DNA of 64,000 bases, from positions 1-64,000 of the forward strand of contig NZ_JAGGKV010000022.1 in NCBI RefSeq assembly GCF_017874035.1, written 5' to 3'. This DNA is from Paenibacillus aceris. GTDB lineage: Bacteria > Bacillota > Bacilli > Paenibacillales > NBRC-103111. The notes below the pieces were generated by a model. The model searched no databases. It was not told the origin of the DNA and worked only from the letters and a program-made list of their open reading frames with translations. The translations under genes were made by a program, and so were the position numbers. This document shows positions 1 to 9,157 of this stretch, piece after piece; within the stretch, counting starts at the first letter, position 1, and each line of letters starts with the position of its first letter.

Positions 1-95
1 GCTCAAGTTGAATCACGTTGGTGAGCCGTATGCCTTAGTAGGGCACGTGCGGTTCGATAAGGGGGGAGCCATGAGAGTGGTTCCCCTACTTTATT
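1..95 (+). mobile_element. 3' end of a group II intron (domains V and VI)
   Basis: Positions 23-55 fold as a canonical group II intron domain V. The lower stem pairs GAGCCGTA with the segment TGCGGTTC, the AGC catalytic triad is at 24-26, a two-base bulge lies at 46-47, and the upper stem pairs TGCC (31-34) with GGCA (42-45). It is followed by a domain VI hairpin (63-70 with 79-86) and by TACTTTAT, where A88 is a plausible branch-point adenosine. The intron body and any reverse transcriptase would lie to the left of the window. The exact 3' splice site (93-95) is an estimate. The 180 bases between the intron and the first gene hold no convincing gene. Confidence 0.8.
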
Positions 96-276
96 ATGTT
101 AGAGTAACAAGTTTAAAAAATTGAACAATTAGTATCCAATATATGGTATTATTGTGTAATCTGTTTGTTTGAAAGGATGATACATAGGATGGCATTTTCG
201 CATGGATCAAAGTTTGTAGGCAACGGGTTTCGCCAAATTTAAGTAAGCAAAGAAGCTTATAGTAGGGGAGATTCAT

Positions 277-957
277 ATGCCAATTGACAATCGAAGGCTA
301 GACAAAGTGATTACCAAACGAGTAAATTTGGGCTATCAGTTGTTTGTTCCCACTGCGTATGAAGAGAATTTGGAAAAGAAATGGCCGCTAATCATGTTCC
401 TGCACGGCATTAAAAAACGCGGGGATGATATCCATCTGCTAGATGATTACGGGCTCACATGGATGGCGGAGAAACAAGGTGATTTTAAGTTCTTTGTACT
501 TACTCCGCAATGCCCGGCACTTTCTTCATGGCCTTATGAAAGAGATGGTCTCATTGCCTTATTGGATGAAATTTGTTCCACTTATCAAGTGGATACCGAG
601 CGAATATATTTGACCGGATTCAGTATGGGAGGCAATGGTGCTTGGGACATGGCTGCACATCATCCGGATCGATTTGCTGCGGTTGCTCCGCTTGCCGGTT
701 GGTTTGACGCGCAGAAGGCACACTTGTTGAGCAAAATGCCTGTCTGGACTTTTCATGGCGAAGACGACGATGTTGTTTCGATAAACGGGTCAAAAACGAT
801 GGTGGAGGCTCTGCAGCAAAGAGGAGAAGACGTCGCCTTTACGACCTTTCCGGGACTGAAACACTCGATTATGAATGAAGTGTACAATAACCCGGCGCTA
901 TTTGATTGGTTCATGAAATATAAAAGACGGCTTGCGGAGGTAAATCGCGAGTCATAG
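277..957 (+). CDS. alpha/beta-hydrolase, esterase/peptidase-like
   Basis: A 226-residue cytoplasmic alpha/beta-hydrolase of the dienelactone hydrolase / PHB-depolymerase-like esterase group. The sequence shows the oxyanion region (FLHG near residue 43), the nucleophile elbow GFSMGG with Ser116, a probable acid Asp164 in HGEDDDVV, and the catalytic His196 in LKHS. There is no signal peptide, so it probably acts on an imported ester or acyl-sugar. The start ATG follows AGGGGAG at a normal distance. It stands alone: a group II intron tail lies upstream and a terminator follows directly. The substrate cannot be read from the sequence; feruloyl- or acetyl-esterase activity would fit the carbohydrate-rich surroundings. 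Confidence 0.8.
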   Translation: MPIDNRRLDKVITKRVNLGYQLFVPTAYEENLEKKWPLIMFLHGIKKRGDDIHLLDDYGLTWMAEKQGDFKFFVLTPQCPALSSWPYERDGLIALLDEICSTYQVDTERIYLTGFSMGGNGAWDMAAHHPDRFAAVAPLAGWFDAQKAHLLSKMPVWTFHGEDDDVVSINGSKTMVEALQQRGEDVAFTTFPGLKHSIMNEVYNNPALFDWFMKYKRRLAEVNRES

Positions 958-962
958 TAAGG

Positions 963-1010
963 CTGCCCGAAGGTCACCCAAGACTTTTCGGTCAGTCTTT
1001 TTTTGTTTTT
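963..1010 (+). terminator. rho-independent terminator of the hydrolase gene
   Basis: An imperfect stem (CTGCCCGAAGG with CTTTTCGGTCAG, 963-995) is followed by a T-rich run. It starts five bases after the stop codon of the hydrolase. Confidence 0.7.
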
Positions 1011-1174
1011 TCAAGCTGATTTTGCGAAATCGACGATTGTTTTGGAGAAATGATCAATTTTCACACATAAATTCATCATGCGTTTTCTCATTTTACTCAT
1101 ATTCTCCTCCTACGCATTGCATTAGGCTTTAGGAAGAGATGCATCTCACCATAACCATAATGGAGGGTCAAAGA

Positions 1175-2794
1175 ATGAAGAAAATGTTAGCTTCAACGAT
1201 GACCGTCATGTTGATGAGCACAATGATCGCTTGCTCCTCTCAGACGGAAACTGCGCCAGCAACCAAAGAATCGCAATCGTCAGCGGCGGGAACAGCCACG
1301 ACGTACCCGATTAAAACGGATAAAACACTTACCTACTGGGGCGAGTTAAACGGTAACTTAACTGGAGTCAAAACAACGCATAGCGATGTGCCTTTCTTCC
1401 AAGATTGGCAAAAGAAAACCGGCGTGCCGCTTAAATTCACGGCGCCTCCAACAGGGCAAACGAAAGAAGCACTTAACGTCATGCTGGCGTCCGGAGATTT
1501 GCCGGATATGATTGAATACAACTTTCTAAGCGACTTCCCCGGTGGGCCTGAGAAAGCGATTAAAGATGGTTACATTCTGAAATTGAATGATTTGATCGAT
1601 AAATACGCGCCGAATTTAAAGAAATATTTAAAGGAACACCCGGAAGTCGACAAAATGGTCAAAACGGATAACGGCAGCTACTATGCGTTTCCTTTTATAA
1701 GAGGGGATGAATACCTTCAAGTTTTCCAAGGTCCGATTATTCGCAAGGATTGGCTGGACGAGCTTGGACTTCCTGTACCGGAAACGATTGATGAGTGGAC
1801 AACGACGCTCAAAGCGTTCAAAGAGAAGAAAGGCGCAGCCGCACCTCTTTCTTTTATCTCCAAGCCTCGATTCTTTAATGAATCTTATAACGGCGCTTTC
1901 TTAGGGGCGTTCGGCATTAACCGCGGTTTCTATCTGGAGAATGGAGAGATTAAATTCGGCCCTGCGGAGAAAGGCTTCAAAGAGTATTTGAGCTTATTCA
2001 ACAGCTGGTACAAAGATGGTCTTTTAGATAAAAACATTGCCACAGTCGATACGAAAGCGCTGGATGGCAGCTTCGCATCCGGTGGCACCGGCGCGAGTAT
2101 CGGTAATGCTGGCGGCGGAATCGGCAAGTGGCAGCCACTTGTTCAAGCCAAGGATCCGAAAGCCCAATTGGTCGCAGCTCCGTATCCCGTACTGAAAAAA
2201 GGCGACACACCGAAGTTCGGACAAAAGGATAAACCGTATTCCTCCGGCGGTATCGTAGCGATTACATCCAAAGCCAAAGATCCTGAGTTAGCTACGAGAT
2301 TGCTGGACTACGGCTACAGCGAGGAAGGCCGTATGTTCTTCAACTTCGGAACCGAAGGAGTCAGCTACAAAATGGAGAACGATTACCCGAAATATACGGA
2401 TCTGCTAATGAAGAATCCGGATAAATTAGCTCCGGCGCAAGCGATGTCGATGTACGTCCGCGGAAGCTACAACGGTCCGTTTATCCAGGATAAACGCTAT
2501 GCGGAGCAGTTCTTTACGATGCCTTCGCAGCGAGATGCGGTCAATGTTTGGAAGAAAACGGATGCCGACAAATACAGCTTGCCACCACTCACGCCAACAC
2601 CGGAAGAGAGCTCCGAATATGCGAAAATTATGAATGACATCAATACGTTAGTCGATGAGATGACGCTCAAAATCATTCTGGGCAACGAGCCGGCCAGCCA
2701 GTATGAGAGCTACATTGCCAAAATGAAATCGCTCAACCTGGACCGCGCCATAGCGATTCAAAAAGCAGCGCTTGAACGCTACAACAAGCGGTAA
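1175..2794 (+). CDS. ABC transporter sugar-binding lipoprotein (LplA/YtcQ type)
   Basis: A 539-residue extracellular solute-binding protein of the large LplA/YtcQ class, which delivers oligosaccharides to LplB/LplC-type permeases. The N-terminus is a lipoprotein signal peptide with the modified Cys at residue 20 (MIAC). Typical features include LTYWGELNGN after the linker and ASGDLPDM near residue 110. The start at 1175 is chosen over an in-frame ATG at 1139 because GGAGGG lies eight bases before it and the signal peptide begins there. Two permeases follow in the same direction. A close paralogue lies at 7273, and the two can be aligned along nearly their full length. The ligand is unknown. 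Confidence 0.9.
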   Translation: MKKMLASTMTVMLMSTMIACSSQTETAPATKESQSSAAGTATTYPIKTDKTLTYWGELNGNLTGVKTTHSDVPFFQDWQKKTGVPLKFTAPPTGQTKEALNVMLASGDLPDMIEYNFLSDFPGGPEKAIKDGYILKLNDLIDKYAPNLKKYLKEHPEVDKMVKTDNGSYYAFPFIRGDEYLQVFQGPIIRKDWLDELGLPVPETIDEWTTTLKAFKEKKGAAAPLSFISKPRFFNESYNGAFLGAFGINRGFYLENGEIKFGPAEKGFKEYLSLFNSWYKDGLLDKNIATVDTKALDGSFASGGTGASIGNAGGGIGKWQPLVQAKDPKAQLVAAPYPVLKKGDTPKFGQKDKPYSSGGIVAITSKAKDPELATRLLDYGYSEEGRMFFNFGTEGVSYKMENDYPKYTDLLMKNPDKLAPAQAMSMYVRGSYNGPFIQDKRYAEQFFTMPSQRDAVNVWKKTDADKYSLPPLTPTPEESSEYAKIMNDINTLVDEMTLKIILGNEPASQYESYIAKMKSLNLDRAIAIQKAALERYNKR

Positions 2795-2817
2795 GGAAGG
2801 GCGAAAAGTAAGAAAGG

Positions 2818-2838
2818 GAGGGCTTTCTGAAAGCCCTC
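2818..2838 (+). promoter_or_regulatory. intercistronic hairpin after the binding-protein gene
   Basis: GAGGGCTTTC and GAAAGCCCTC are a perfect 10-base inverted repeat separated by one base (effective loop about 7). No T-run follows, so it is more likely a partial terminator or 3' mRNA stabiliser that lets the binding protein be made in excess over the permeases. Confidence 0.6.
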
Positions 2839-2863
2839 TCTCCTAATTTGAATTGGGGTGAGG

Positions 2864-3826
2864 ATGAAGATGGAAAGTGCCAGACCGCTAGAGAAAGCGC
2901 AGCTCGTTCGGAAAAAAATGGACGTAAACCGCTATGTCCGCGACTTTGTTTTAAATAAATATTTGTATTTGATGATGGTTCCCGTACTTGCTTATTATCT
3001 TATTTTCCACTACGCACCGATGTATGGTGCTTTGATCGCATTCAAAGAATATTCGCCTATGAAAGGGATTTTGGGCAGCCCTTGGATCGGTTTTAAACAT
3101 TTTCAGGACTTTTTTGGCAGTTATTATTTTTGGCGTATTTTGAAAAATACGATTGTCATCTCGTTGTATTCACTCGTTTTTGAGTTTCCGGCGCCAATTA
3201 TTTTGGCTTTGCTCATCAATGAAGTGCGCAGCAAGATGTTTAAACGTGTAGCGCAAACGATCACGTACATGCCTTATTTTATCTCGATGGTCGTTATTTG
3301 CGGGATTATTACGGATTTTACGAATGCGGATGGGGTCATTAATAAAATCGTGATGGCATTCGGCTACGACGGGCAAGCGATGCTGCAGAAGCCGGAATTA
3401 TTCCGTCCGATCTATATTCTCTCCGAAATTTGGCAGCGAATTGGCTGGGAATCCATCATTTATATTGCCGCTTTAATGGGGATCGACCAGGAGCAGTATG
3501 AGGCGGCCCGTATGGACGGGGCAAGCAGATGGAAGCAGATTATTTATATTACTTTGCCGGGGATCATGCCGACCATTGCGATTATGTTTATTTTGCGGAT
3601 GGGGAATTTGTTGAATGTGGGCTTTGAGAAAATTATTTTGCTGTACAACCCTGTAACGTATGAAACAGCAGACGTGATCTCGTCTTTTGTCTATCGCAAG
3701 GGGCTCTTAGAGTTCGGATGGAGCTACAGCTCGGCCGTTGGCTTATTTAACTCGGTCATCAACCTGATCCTCCTGATTACAGCGAATTATATTAGCCGCA
3801 AAGTTAACGAAAGCAGTCTATGGTGA
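2864..3826 (+). CDS. ABC sugar transporter permease (LplB type)
   Basis: A 320-residue inner-membrane permease of the LplB / polygalacturonan-type sugar importer family, with about six transmembrane helices beginning near residue 25 (YLYLMMVPVLAYYLIFHYAP). The EAA loop that contacts the ATPase is visible as QYEAARMDGASRWKQI. The GTG at 2858 falls inside the Shine-Dalgarno sequence GGGGTGAGG, so I place the start at ATG 2864; ATG 2870 is an alternative. It is ten bases upstream of the second permease. No ATP-binding gene lies nearby, which is usual for this family because a shared MsmX-type ATPase encoded elsewhere serves many such importers. Confidence 0.9.
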   Translation: MKMESARPLEKAQLVRKKMDVNRYVRDFVLNKYLYLMMVPVLAYYLIFHYAPMYGALIAFKEYSPMKGILGSPWIGFKHFQDFFGSYYFWRILKNTIVISLYSLVFEFPAPIILALLINEVRSKMFKRVAQTITYMPYFISMVVICGIITDFTNADGVINKIVMAFGYDGQAMLQKPELFRPIYILSEIWQRIGWESIIYIAALMGIDQEQYEAARMDGASRWKQIIYITLPGIMPTIAIMFILRMGNLLNVGFEKIILLYNPVTYETADVISSFVYRKGLLEFGWSYSSAVGLFNSVINLILLITANYISRKVNESSLW

Positions 3827-3836
3827 GGTGAGGTCT

Positions 3837-4718
3837 ATGAAAAAACAAACAGGTATTCTCGAAAAATTGTTCGATATCTCCATCTATTTGATTCTGATCG
3901 CGCTGGTCATTGTCACTTTATATCCCTTGTTATATGTGCTATTCGCCTCGTTAAGCGATGCGGGCCGGTTAGTCGCGCACAAGGGGATTCTGCTCAAATC
4001 GCTCGGTTTTAGCTTGGAAGCTTATAAAGGAGTCATGAAAAATCCGGGCATCCTCATCGGCTACCGGAATACGCTGTTCATCGTCGTTGCGGGCGTTACG
4101 GTGAACCTGTTGATGACAGCGCTGGGCGCGTATGTGCTTTCCCGTAAAAATGTCATCTGGAACAAGGCGTTCATGCTCATTATCGTGTTCACGATGTTTT
4201 TCCATGGGGGCTTAATTCCTTTATATCTTGTTGTCAAAAATGTCGGTTTGCTTGATTCCCTTTGGGCGACGATCATTCCGTTCTCCATCGGTACGTTCAA
4301 TCTGATCATCATGCGCACAGCGTTTATGTCGATCCCTGACAGCTTGGAGGAGTCGGCCAAAATCGATGGCGCGAACCATTTTACGATTTTGTTCCGTATC
4401 ATTATTCCGCTTTCCATGCCTGTCATTGCCGTTATGATTTTGTACTATGCGGTGGATAAATGGAACGGTTGGTTCTATGCTTCCGTGTTTATTAAAAGCC
4501 GTGATCTGTTCCCGCTGCAGCTTGTTCTCCGAGAGATTCTGATCGCGAATTCAACGGATAGCATGTCGGTTGGCGCAGATGCGGGCGACCGCCACCAGAT
4601 CGGTGAAACGATTAAATATGCAACGATTGTTGTTGCGACATTACCGGTTCTTTGCATTTACCCGTTCGTTCAACGATTCTTTGTCAAAGGGGTCATGGTC
4701 GGTTCTTTGAAGGGGTAA
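3837..4718 (+). CDS. ABC sugar transporter permease (LplC/YtcP type)
   Basis: A 293-residue partner permease of the LplC/AraQ family with about six transmembrane helices. The EAA loop reads LEESAKIDGANHFTI in the cytoplasmic segment. The ATG at 3837 is preferred to the in-frame 3828 start because GAGGTGAGG lies just upstream. It forms a heterodimer with the product of the preceding gene, and together with the flanking binding lipoproteins it makes one importer. A short gap with a TATAAT sequence at 4799-4804 separates it from the regulator gene. Confidence 0.9.
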   Translation: MKKQTGILEKLFDISIYLILIALVIVTLYPLLYVLFASLSDAGRLVAHKGILLKSLGFSLEAYKGVMKNPGILIGYRNTLFIVVAGVTVNLLMTALGAYVLSRKNVIWNKAFMLIIVFTMFFHGGLIPLYLVVKNVGLLDSLWATIIPFSIGTFNLIIMRTAFMSIPDSLEESAKIDGANHFTILFRIIIPLSMPVIAVMILYYAVDKWNGWFYASVFIKSRDLFPLQLVLREILIANSTDSMSVGADAGDRHQIGETIKYATIVVATLPVLCIYPFVQRFFVKGVMVGSLKG

Positions 4719-4866
4719 AACGCTTCGAATCCGCTCCAAATAGAGCTTTTGTCAATTGGATTTGTCATTTTGGACATTCCTCCCCTTGCATATAGAGGTA
4801 TAATATAGGGAAGTGGAGACAATCCCTTCAGACCTATATCGATCATCCAATGGGAGGAGATCCATA

Positions 4867-7239
4867 TTGAACATCGGATTTCTATGGCGAAAAAGAAAAA
4901 GCATTATTTTTACTTGGTTAATCTCCTACAGCGCAGTTTTGTTCATCCCTATGATGATGAGCTTAATTATTTATTCACAATCCAGCAACGCGTTAAAAAG
5001 CGAGATTCACCGGGCGAATGACTCTTTGCTCAAACAAGTACGTTACACGATTGACGCACAAATCGATTTGATGAAGCGATTGAATATGGAAATCACCTGG
5101 AATACGAAGCTTCAATCTTTGATGTACTCCAACATCCGGCAGAGCGACGACCAATTCCTTGCTTTTCAATTAGTGAAAGAATTCAGGATGTATCAAACCT
5201 CGTATGCAACGATTGACGAGTTCTATGTGACTTGGGACCAGAACTCCTCAATTCTACGGCCTGGTAATGTCAGGGATATGAAAACAGCTTTTGATACGAT
5301 TCACAACACGGGCACGCTTCGTTATGAGCAGTGGCTCGATACGATCAACAACGCGGCTAATAACCAGTTTCTCTTGCTGCCTCATTCCGATGCCGACAGC
5401 CCTCAAACCTCGATTGCGTACATTGCGCATTTGCCCAAAGATTTGAATGGGAAACAAACGGGGACCGTCGTCGTGATGGCGGATTTGGCGCGATTTCAGA
5501 AGGCAATGGAAACGATTTCCGGCTTTAGCGGCGGGCAAATCTTAATACTTAACCATGACAATCAAGTTCTGCTTTCCAATCTTCCTGTGTCGGTCAATAA
5601 AAACCTGATTCTGGAGCAAGCGCTCGATCCGGATCATGTGGCGTATTCGCCGGCGAAGAACGGGGATTCAGAACTCTTTTATATGCAATCGGCTGTATCT
5701 GATTTGAAGTACGTGTTGGTAATCCCTAGTCGGATTTATTGGGAGAAAGCGGAATATGTCCGTAACTTCACCTATGTCAGCATCCTCATCTCGCTTATTG
5801 GCGCAGGTGTGTTAACTTGGTTTTTCATGCGCCGCAACTATTCGCCGATTCAACGGCTTGTTCAGTCGCTTTCGGACAAGCATTCGGCGGAGGAACGAAC
5901 AGACGGGAATGAGCTGAGCTTCATTCAGCGAGCCATATCGGATACCCGCAGCGAAAAGGATCAAATTGCGCTGCAATTGCAGTCGCATCAATATGTGCTG
6001 CGCTCGAATATGCTGAATCGGCTCCTGAAAGGGAAGATCGATACGCTCATTTCATATGAAGAGGCATTCAAATCGTTCCATATGGAACTGATTTCCAACG
6101 AGTTTGCGGTTATTTTATTTGCCGTTGAGAATAACGAGAAGCTTTCCTCCAATTTGCCGGGTATGGACATGAATGAAAGGCGAAAGCTGATTCAATTCAT
6201 TATCACCAACGTGGTAGAAGAATTAGTCGGTCATCGTCATCATGCCGGATACGTCGCGGAGGTCGATGATATGATGGTTTGTTTAGTCAATTTTGCTGAA
6301 AATGAAGCGGCTGAGCGGAAGGAAGATCTGAGCTGGATTGCCGCTGAAGCTCAGCGGTTTTTACTTCGTTTTCACATGGATCTCACGATCTCCATCGGAG
6401 GCATACATTCCTCTTTGTTTGGTGTAGCCCAGGCCTACAGTGAATCTTTGGACGCGATGGAATACAAGATGGTTCGAGGGAAAAGGGAGATCATCACTTA
6501 TGATGAAATCCGGATCGATTCTGCGGATAAGCTGCCTCTGGGCTACTATTATCCGCTTCAAGTGGAGCAGCAAATTATCAATTTAATCAAAATTGGCGAT
6601 TTCGAGCAGGCGTCTTCCAGTATGAATGAGATTATGGAACGGAATTTCAATAAGCCTCTCGTTTCGCTGACGCTGGCTAGATGTTTAATTTTTAATCTAG
6701 TCGGAACGATGGTGAAGGCGATTAATGAGCTTGGTGACGGAGAAAGCCGTTTGCTAGGGGACAATCCGCTGTGGATGGACTCCATTATCGCATGCGATAC
6801 GATACTCGAAATGCAGCAGGAGCTTCTGACTTTGCTCAAAGAAGTGTGTGCGTACGCAGCCGCCAAGATGGAGACAAATTTAACGAAAGAGCGAGCAGAG
6901 ACTCTGCGAGAGCTGATCGCGAATGTGACCCGCTATATTGAGGAGCATTATCAGGATGCGAATCTCAATGTCAATACGATCGGTGAACGCTTCGAGCTCA
7001 AGGGGAGCTACGTTTCGAAGCTTTTCAAGGATGGAACCGGCGAAGGATTGTTGGATTATATTACGAAATTCCGGATTCAGCAGGCTAAGCGAATGATTGG
7101 CTATAAGCAGGACTCGATCTCAGAAATTGCCAAGTCCGTCGGGTATAATGAAGTGGCCACTTTCATTCGTGTTTTCAAAAAAAATGAGGGGATAACGCCC
7201 GGAAAATACAAGGAAATGCACGGATCCGCACGGAGTTGA
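4867..7239 (+). CDS. membrane-bound AraC-family transcriptional regulator
   Basis: A 790-residue one-component regulator: a transmembrane helix near residues 13-35, an extracellular sensor region of about 265 residues (Cache-like by length and position), a second membrane helix near 300-322, a cytoplasmic region, and a C-terminal AraC DNA-binding domain (about 690-785) ending in VGYNEVATFIRVFKKNEGITPGKYK. Large proteins of this build are typical regulators next to Lpl-type transporters in Paenibacillus and probably sense the transported sugar or its binding protein. TTG at 4867 is chosen because GGGAGGAG sits seven bases upstream and the reading frame upstream lacks any such signal. No kinase domain is present, so it does not need a response-regulator partner. 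Confidence 0.85.
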   Translation: MNIGFLWRKRKSIIFTWLISYSAVLFIPMMMSLIIYSQSSNALKSEIHRANDSLLKQVRYTIDAQIDLMKRLNMEITWNTKLQSLMYSNIRQSDDQFLAFQLVKEFRMYQTSYATIDEFYVTWDQNSSILRPGNVRDMKTAFDTIHNTGTLRYEQWLDTINNAANNQFLLLPHSDADSPQTSIAYIAHLPKDLNGKQTGTVVVMADLARFQKAMETISGFSGGQILILNHDNQVLLSNLPVSVNKNLILEQALDPDHVAYSPAKNGDSELFYMQSAVSDLKYVLVIPSRIYWEKAEYVRNFTYVSILISLIGAGVLTWFFMRRNYSPIQRLVQSLSDKHSAEERTDGNELSFIQRAISDTRSEKDQIALQLQSHQYVLRSNMLNRLLKGKIDTLISYEEAFKSFHMELISNEFAVILFAVENNEKLSSNLPGMDMNERRKLIQFIITNVVEELVGHRHHAGYVAEVDDMMVCLVNFAENEAAERKEDLSWIAAEAQRFLLRFHMDLTISIGGIHSSLFGVAQAYSESLDAMEYKMVRGKREIITYDEIRIDSADKLPLGYYYPLQVEQQIINLIKIGDFEQASSSMNEIMERNFNKPLVSLTLARCLIFNLVGTMVKAINELGDGESRLLGDNPLWMDSIIACDTILEMQQELLTLLKEVCAYAAAKMETNLTKERAETLRELIANVTRYIEEHYQDANLNVNTIGERFELKGSYVSKLFKDGTGEGLLDYITKFRIQQAKRMIGYKQDSISEIAKSVGYNEVATFIRVFKKNEGITPGKYKEMHGSARS

Positions 7240-7272
7240 ACTGCTAGATCCCAGCTTATGGAGGTTCGCCTG

Positions 7273-8895
7273 ATGATATTACGTAAACAATTCTGCTTCC
7301 TGATTATGGCGATAGGCGTCCTCGCGCTATCAGCCTGTACATCTGTTTTTCCTTCTGATAGACCTGGACCGACAGCCCCGCACAACGAAGCTGCCGAGGG
7401 AGCGGATCAATCTGATACAGCCAAGAAAACTTTAACCTATTGGGCGGAGCTTAACGGCAATGCGGCAAGTGTAAAGCCGAGTACACAAGATGTACCCTTT
7501 TTTCAAGAGTGGCAAAAAAGAACGGGAGTCCGCCTCAAGTTTATCCAGCCCCCGGCGAATCAGGCCAAAGAAGCAATGAATGTGCTGCTGGCGTCAGGGG
7601 ACTTGCCGGATATGATGGAATATGAGTGGGACAGCCATCCGGGAGGCCCGGACAAGGCGATCAGCGACGGATATATCTTGAGATTGAATGACCTTATCGA
7701 CAACTATGCGCCTAATCTCAAGAAATATTTAGCGGAGCATCCGGATGTAGACAAGCAGGTCAAAACGGACAACGGCAGCTATTATGTCTTTCCGTTCATT
7801 CGCGGCGATGAGCTGCTGCGGACATATCAAGGTCCGATTATCCGCAAGGACTGGCTTGATGAGCTGGGGCTTCAGACGCCGACGACAATGGATGAGTGGT
7901 ACATCGTATTAAAAGCTTTTAAAGAGAAGAAAGGCGTCGAGGCGCCGCTAACATTTTTGGGCGTACCGAATCCGCTATTCGGCATTGAAGGCGGTGCTTT
8001 CGTTGGCGCTTTCGGGATTAAGAAAGGCTTCTACTTGGATAAGGGACAAGTGAAATTTGGCCCGATGGAGCAAGGCTACAAACAATTTCTCGCAACGTTC
8101 CATCAATGGTATGCAGAGGGGCTGCTGGACAGAAATATTGCCACGGTAGATACCAAAACCATGGATTCAAATATGATTACAGGACGAAGCGGTGCAACAG
8201 TCTGGAATGCCGGCGCAGGAATCGGTAAATGGCAGCCTATCGTGGAAGAGAAGGAAAAAGGCGTCCTGTTCGCAGCCGCTCCTTACCCAGTTCTGAAAAA
8301 AGGCGATAAGCCGGAGTTCGGCCAACGCAGCTATGCCTATGTAGGAACAGGCGGTGTAGCAATTTCGAGCAAAAGCAAAAATGCGGAAGCAGCCGCCAAG
8401 CTGCTCGATTATGGGTACAGCGAGGAAGGTCACATGTTGTTCAACTTCGGCATCGAGGGAACGAGCTACACCATGGAAGAAGGATATCCAACGTACTCCG
8501 ATTTTATTTTACGCAACCGCGATAAGCTGGCGCCGTCCCAAGCGCTGGCGATGTATACGCGGGCGAGCTATTTTGGTCCCTTTGTTCAAGATATCCGATA
8601 CATGGAGCAATATTATACATTGCCTCAACAAAGATCGGCTGTTCTGGATTGGTCGAATACGAATGTCGACGAACATATGATGCCGCAGATTCCGAAAACG
8701 GAGCTCGAAAGCGCGGAGCTTTCCTCCATTATGAACGATGTCATGACACTGGTTGACGAGATGTCTTTAAAAATAATTCTCGGCGTAGAATCCGTAGACA
8801 CTTTTGATAGTTATGTGAGCAAAATCAAATCTTCCAAAATCGATCGTGCTTTAGAGATCCAGAAGCTGGCTATCAAACGCTATGAGAAACGTTAA
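7273..8895 (+). CDS. second ABC sugar-binding lipoprotein, paralogue of the one at 1175
   Basis: A 540-residue lipoprotein with lipobox LSAC (Cys22). After the signal peptide it matches the first binding protein segment by segment, for example LTYWAELNGN, ASGDLPDMMEY, GPIIRKDWLDELGL and LLDYGYSEEG, and the two C-termini are also alike. The two clearly arose by duplication. ATG 7273 has GGAGG eight bases upstream, whereas the in-frame ATG 7258 is part of that site. It follows the membrane regulator by 33 bases and could be cotranscribed with it. Whether it feeds the same permeases with a different ligand, or works with the regulator as a sensor, cannot be told from sequence. Confidence 0.88.
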   Translation: MILRKQFCFLIMAIGVLALSACTSVFPSDRPGPTAPHNEAAEGADQSDTAKKTLTYWAELNGNAASVKPSTQDVPFFQEWQKRTGVRLKFIQPPANQAKEAMNVLLASGDLPDMMEYEWDSHPGGPDKAISDGYILRLNDLIDNYAPNLKKYLAEHPDVDKQVKTDNGSYYVFPFIRGDELLRTYQGPIIRKDWLDELGLQTPTTMDEWYIVLKAFKEKKGVEAPLTFLGVPNPLFGIEGGAFVGAFGIKKGFYLDKGQVKFGPMEQGYKQFLATFHQWYAEGLLDRNIATVDTKTMDSNMITGRSGATVWNAGAGIGKWQPIVEEKEKGVLFAAAPYPVLKKGDKPEFGQRSYAYVGTGGVAISSKSKNAEAAAKLLDYGYSEEGHMLFNFGIEGTSYTMEEGYPTYSDFILRNRDKLAPSQALAMYTRASYFGPFVQDIRYMEQYYTLPQQRSAVLDWSNTNVDEHMMPQIPKTELESAELSSIMNDVMTLVDEMSLKIILGVESVDTFDSYVSKIKSSKIDRALEIQKLAIKRYEKR

Positions 8896-9088
8896 TCTGA
8901 AAATGTTGACACTGCTTGCTTAAACTTGCTACCATATGAGTTAGAAACGTATCGTAGGTCAATTAATCTCAAATGACAGCGGATGAGCGATGCATGTACC
9001 GTCAATGGAAGCATTCATTTCATTGTTGGCACATGCTTCTTTGTTTAGACTGTTTCTATTCCTGGCCGTTATTATTCATGAGGACGGA

Positions 9089-9117
9089 TAGGCAAATTAG
9101 GAAGAAAGCCCTATAAT
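9089..9117 (+). promoter_or_regulatory. probable sigma-A promoter of the DeoR-type regulator
   Basis: TAGGCA (9089-9094, 4 of 6 matches to -35), a 17-base spacer and a perfect TATAAT (9112-9117) lie 40 bases before the regulator start. Confidence 0.5.
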
Positions 9118-9157
9118 TACGTTATGCTATTCGAAGTTGACCAGGAGGAAGGGTACC

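Noticed and set aside
94..276. Minus-strand frame of 60 codons before the hydrolase gene
   Set aside because: No ribosome binding site, no recognisable family, and it overlaps the intron end and the hydrolase leader.
4770..4804. Promoter TTGGAC/TATAAT before the membrane-bound regulator
   Set aside because: The spacer would be 23 bases, too long; only the TATAAT is convincing, and no -35 at a normal distance is seen.
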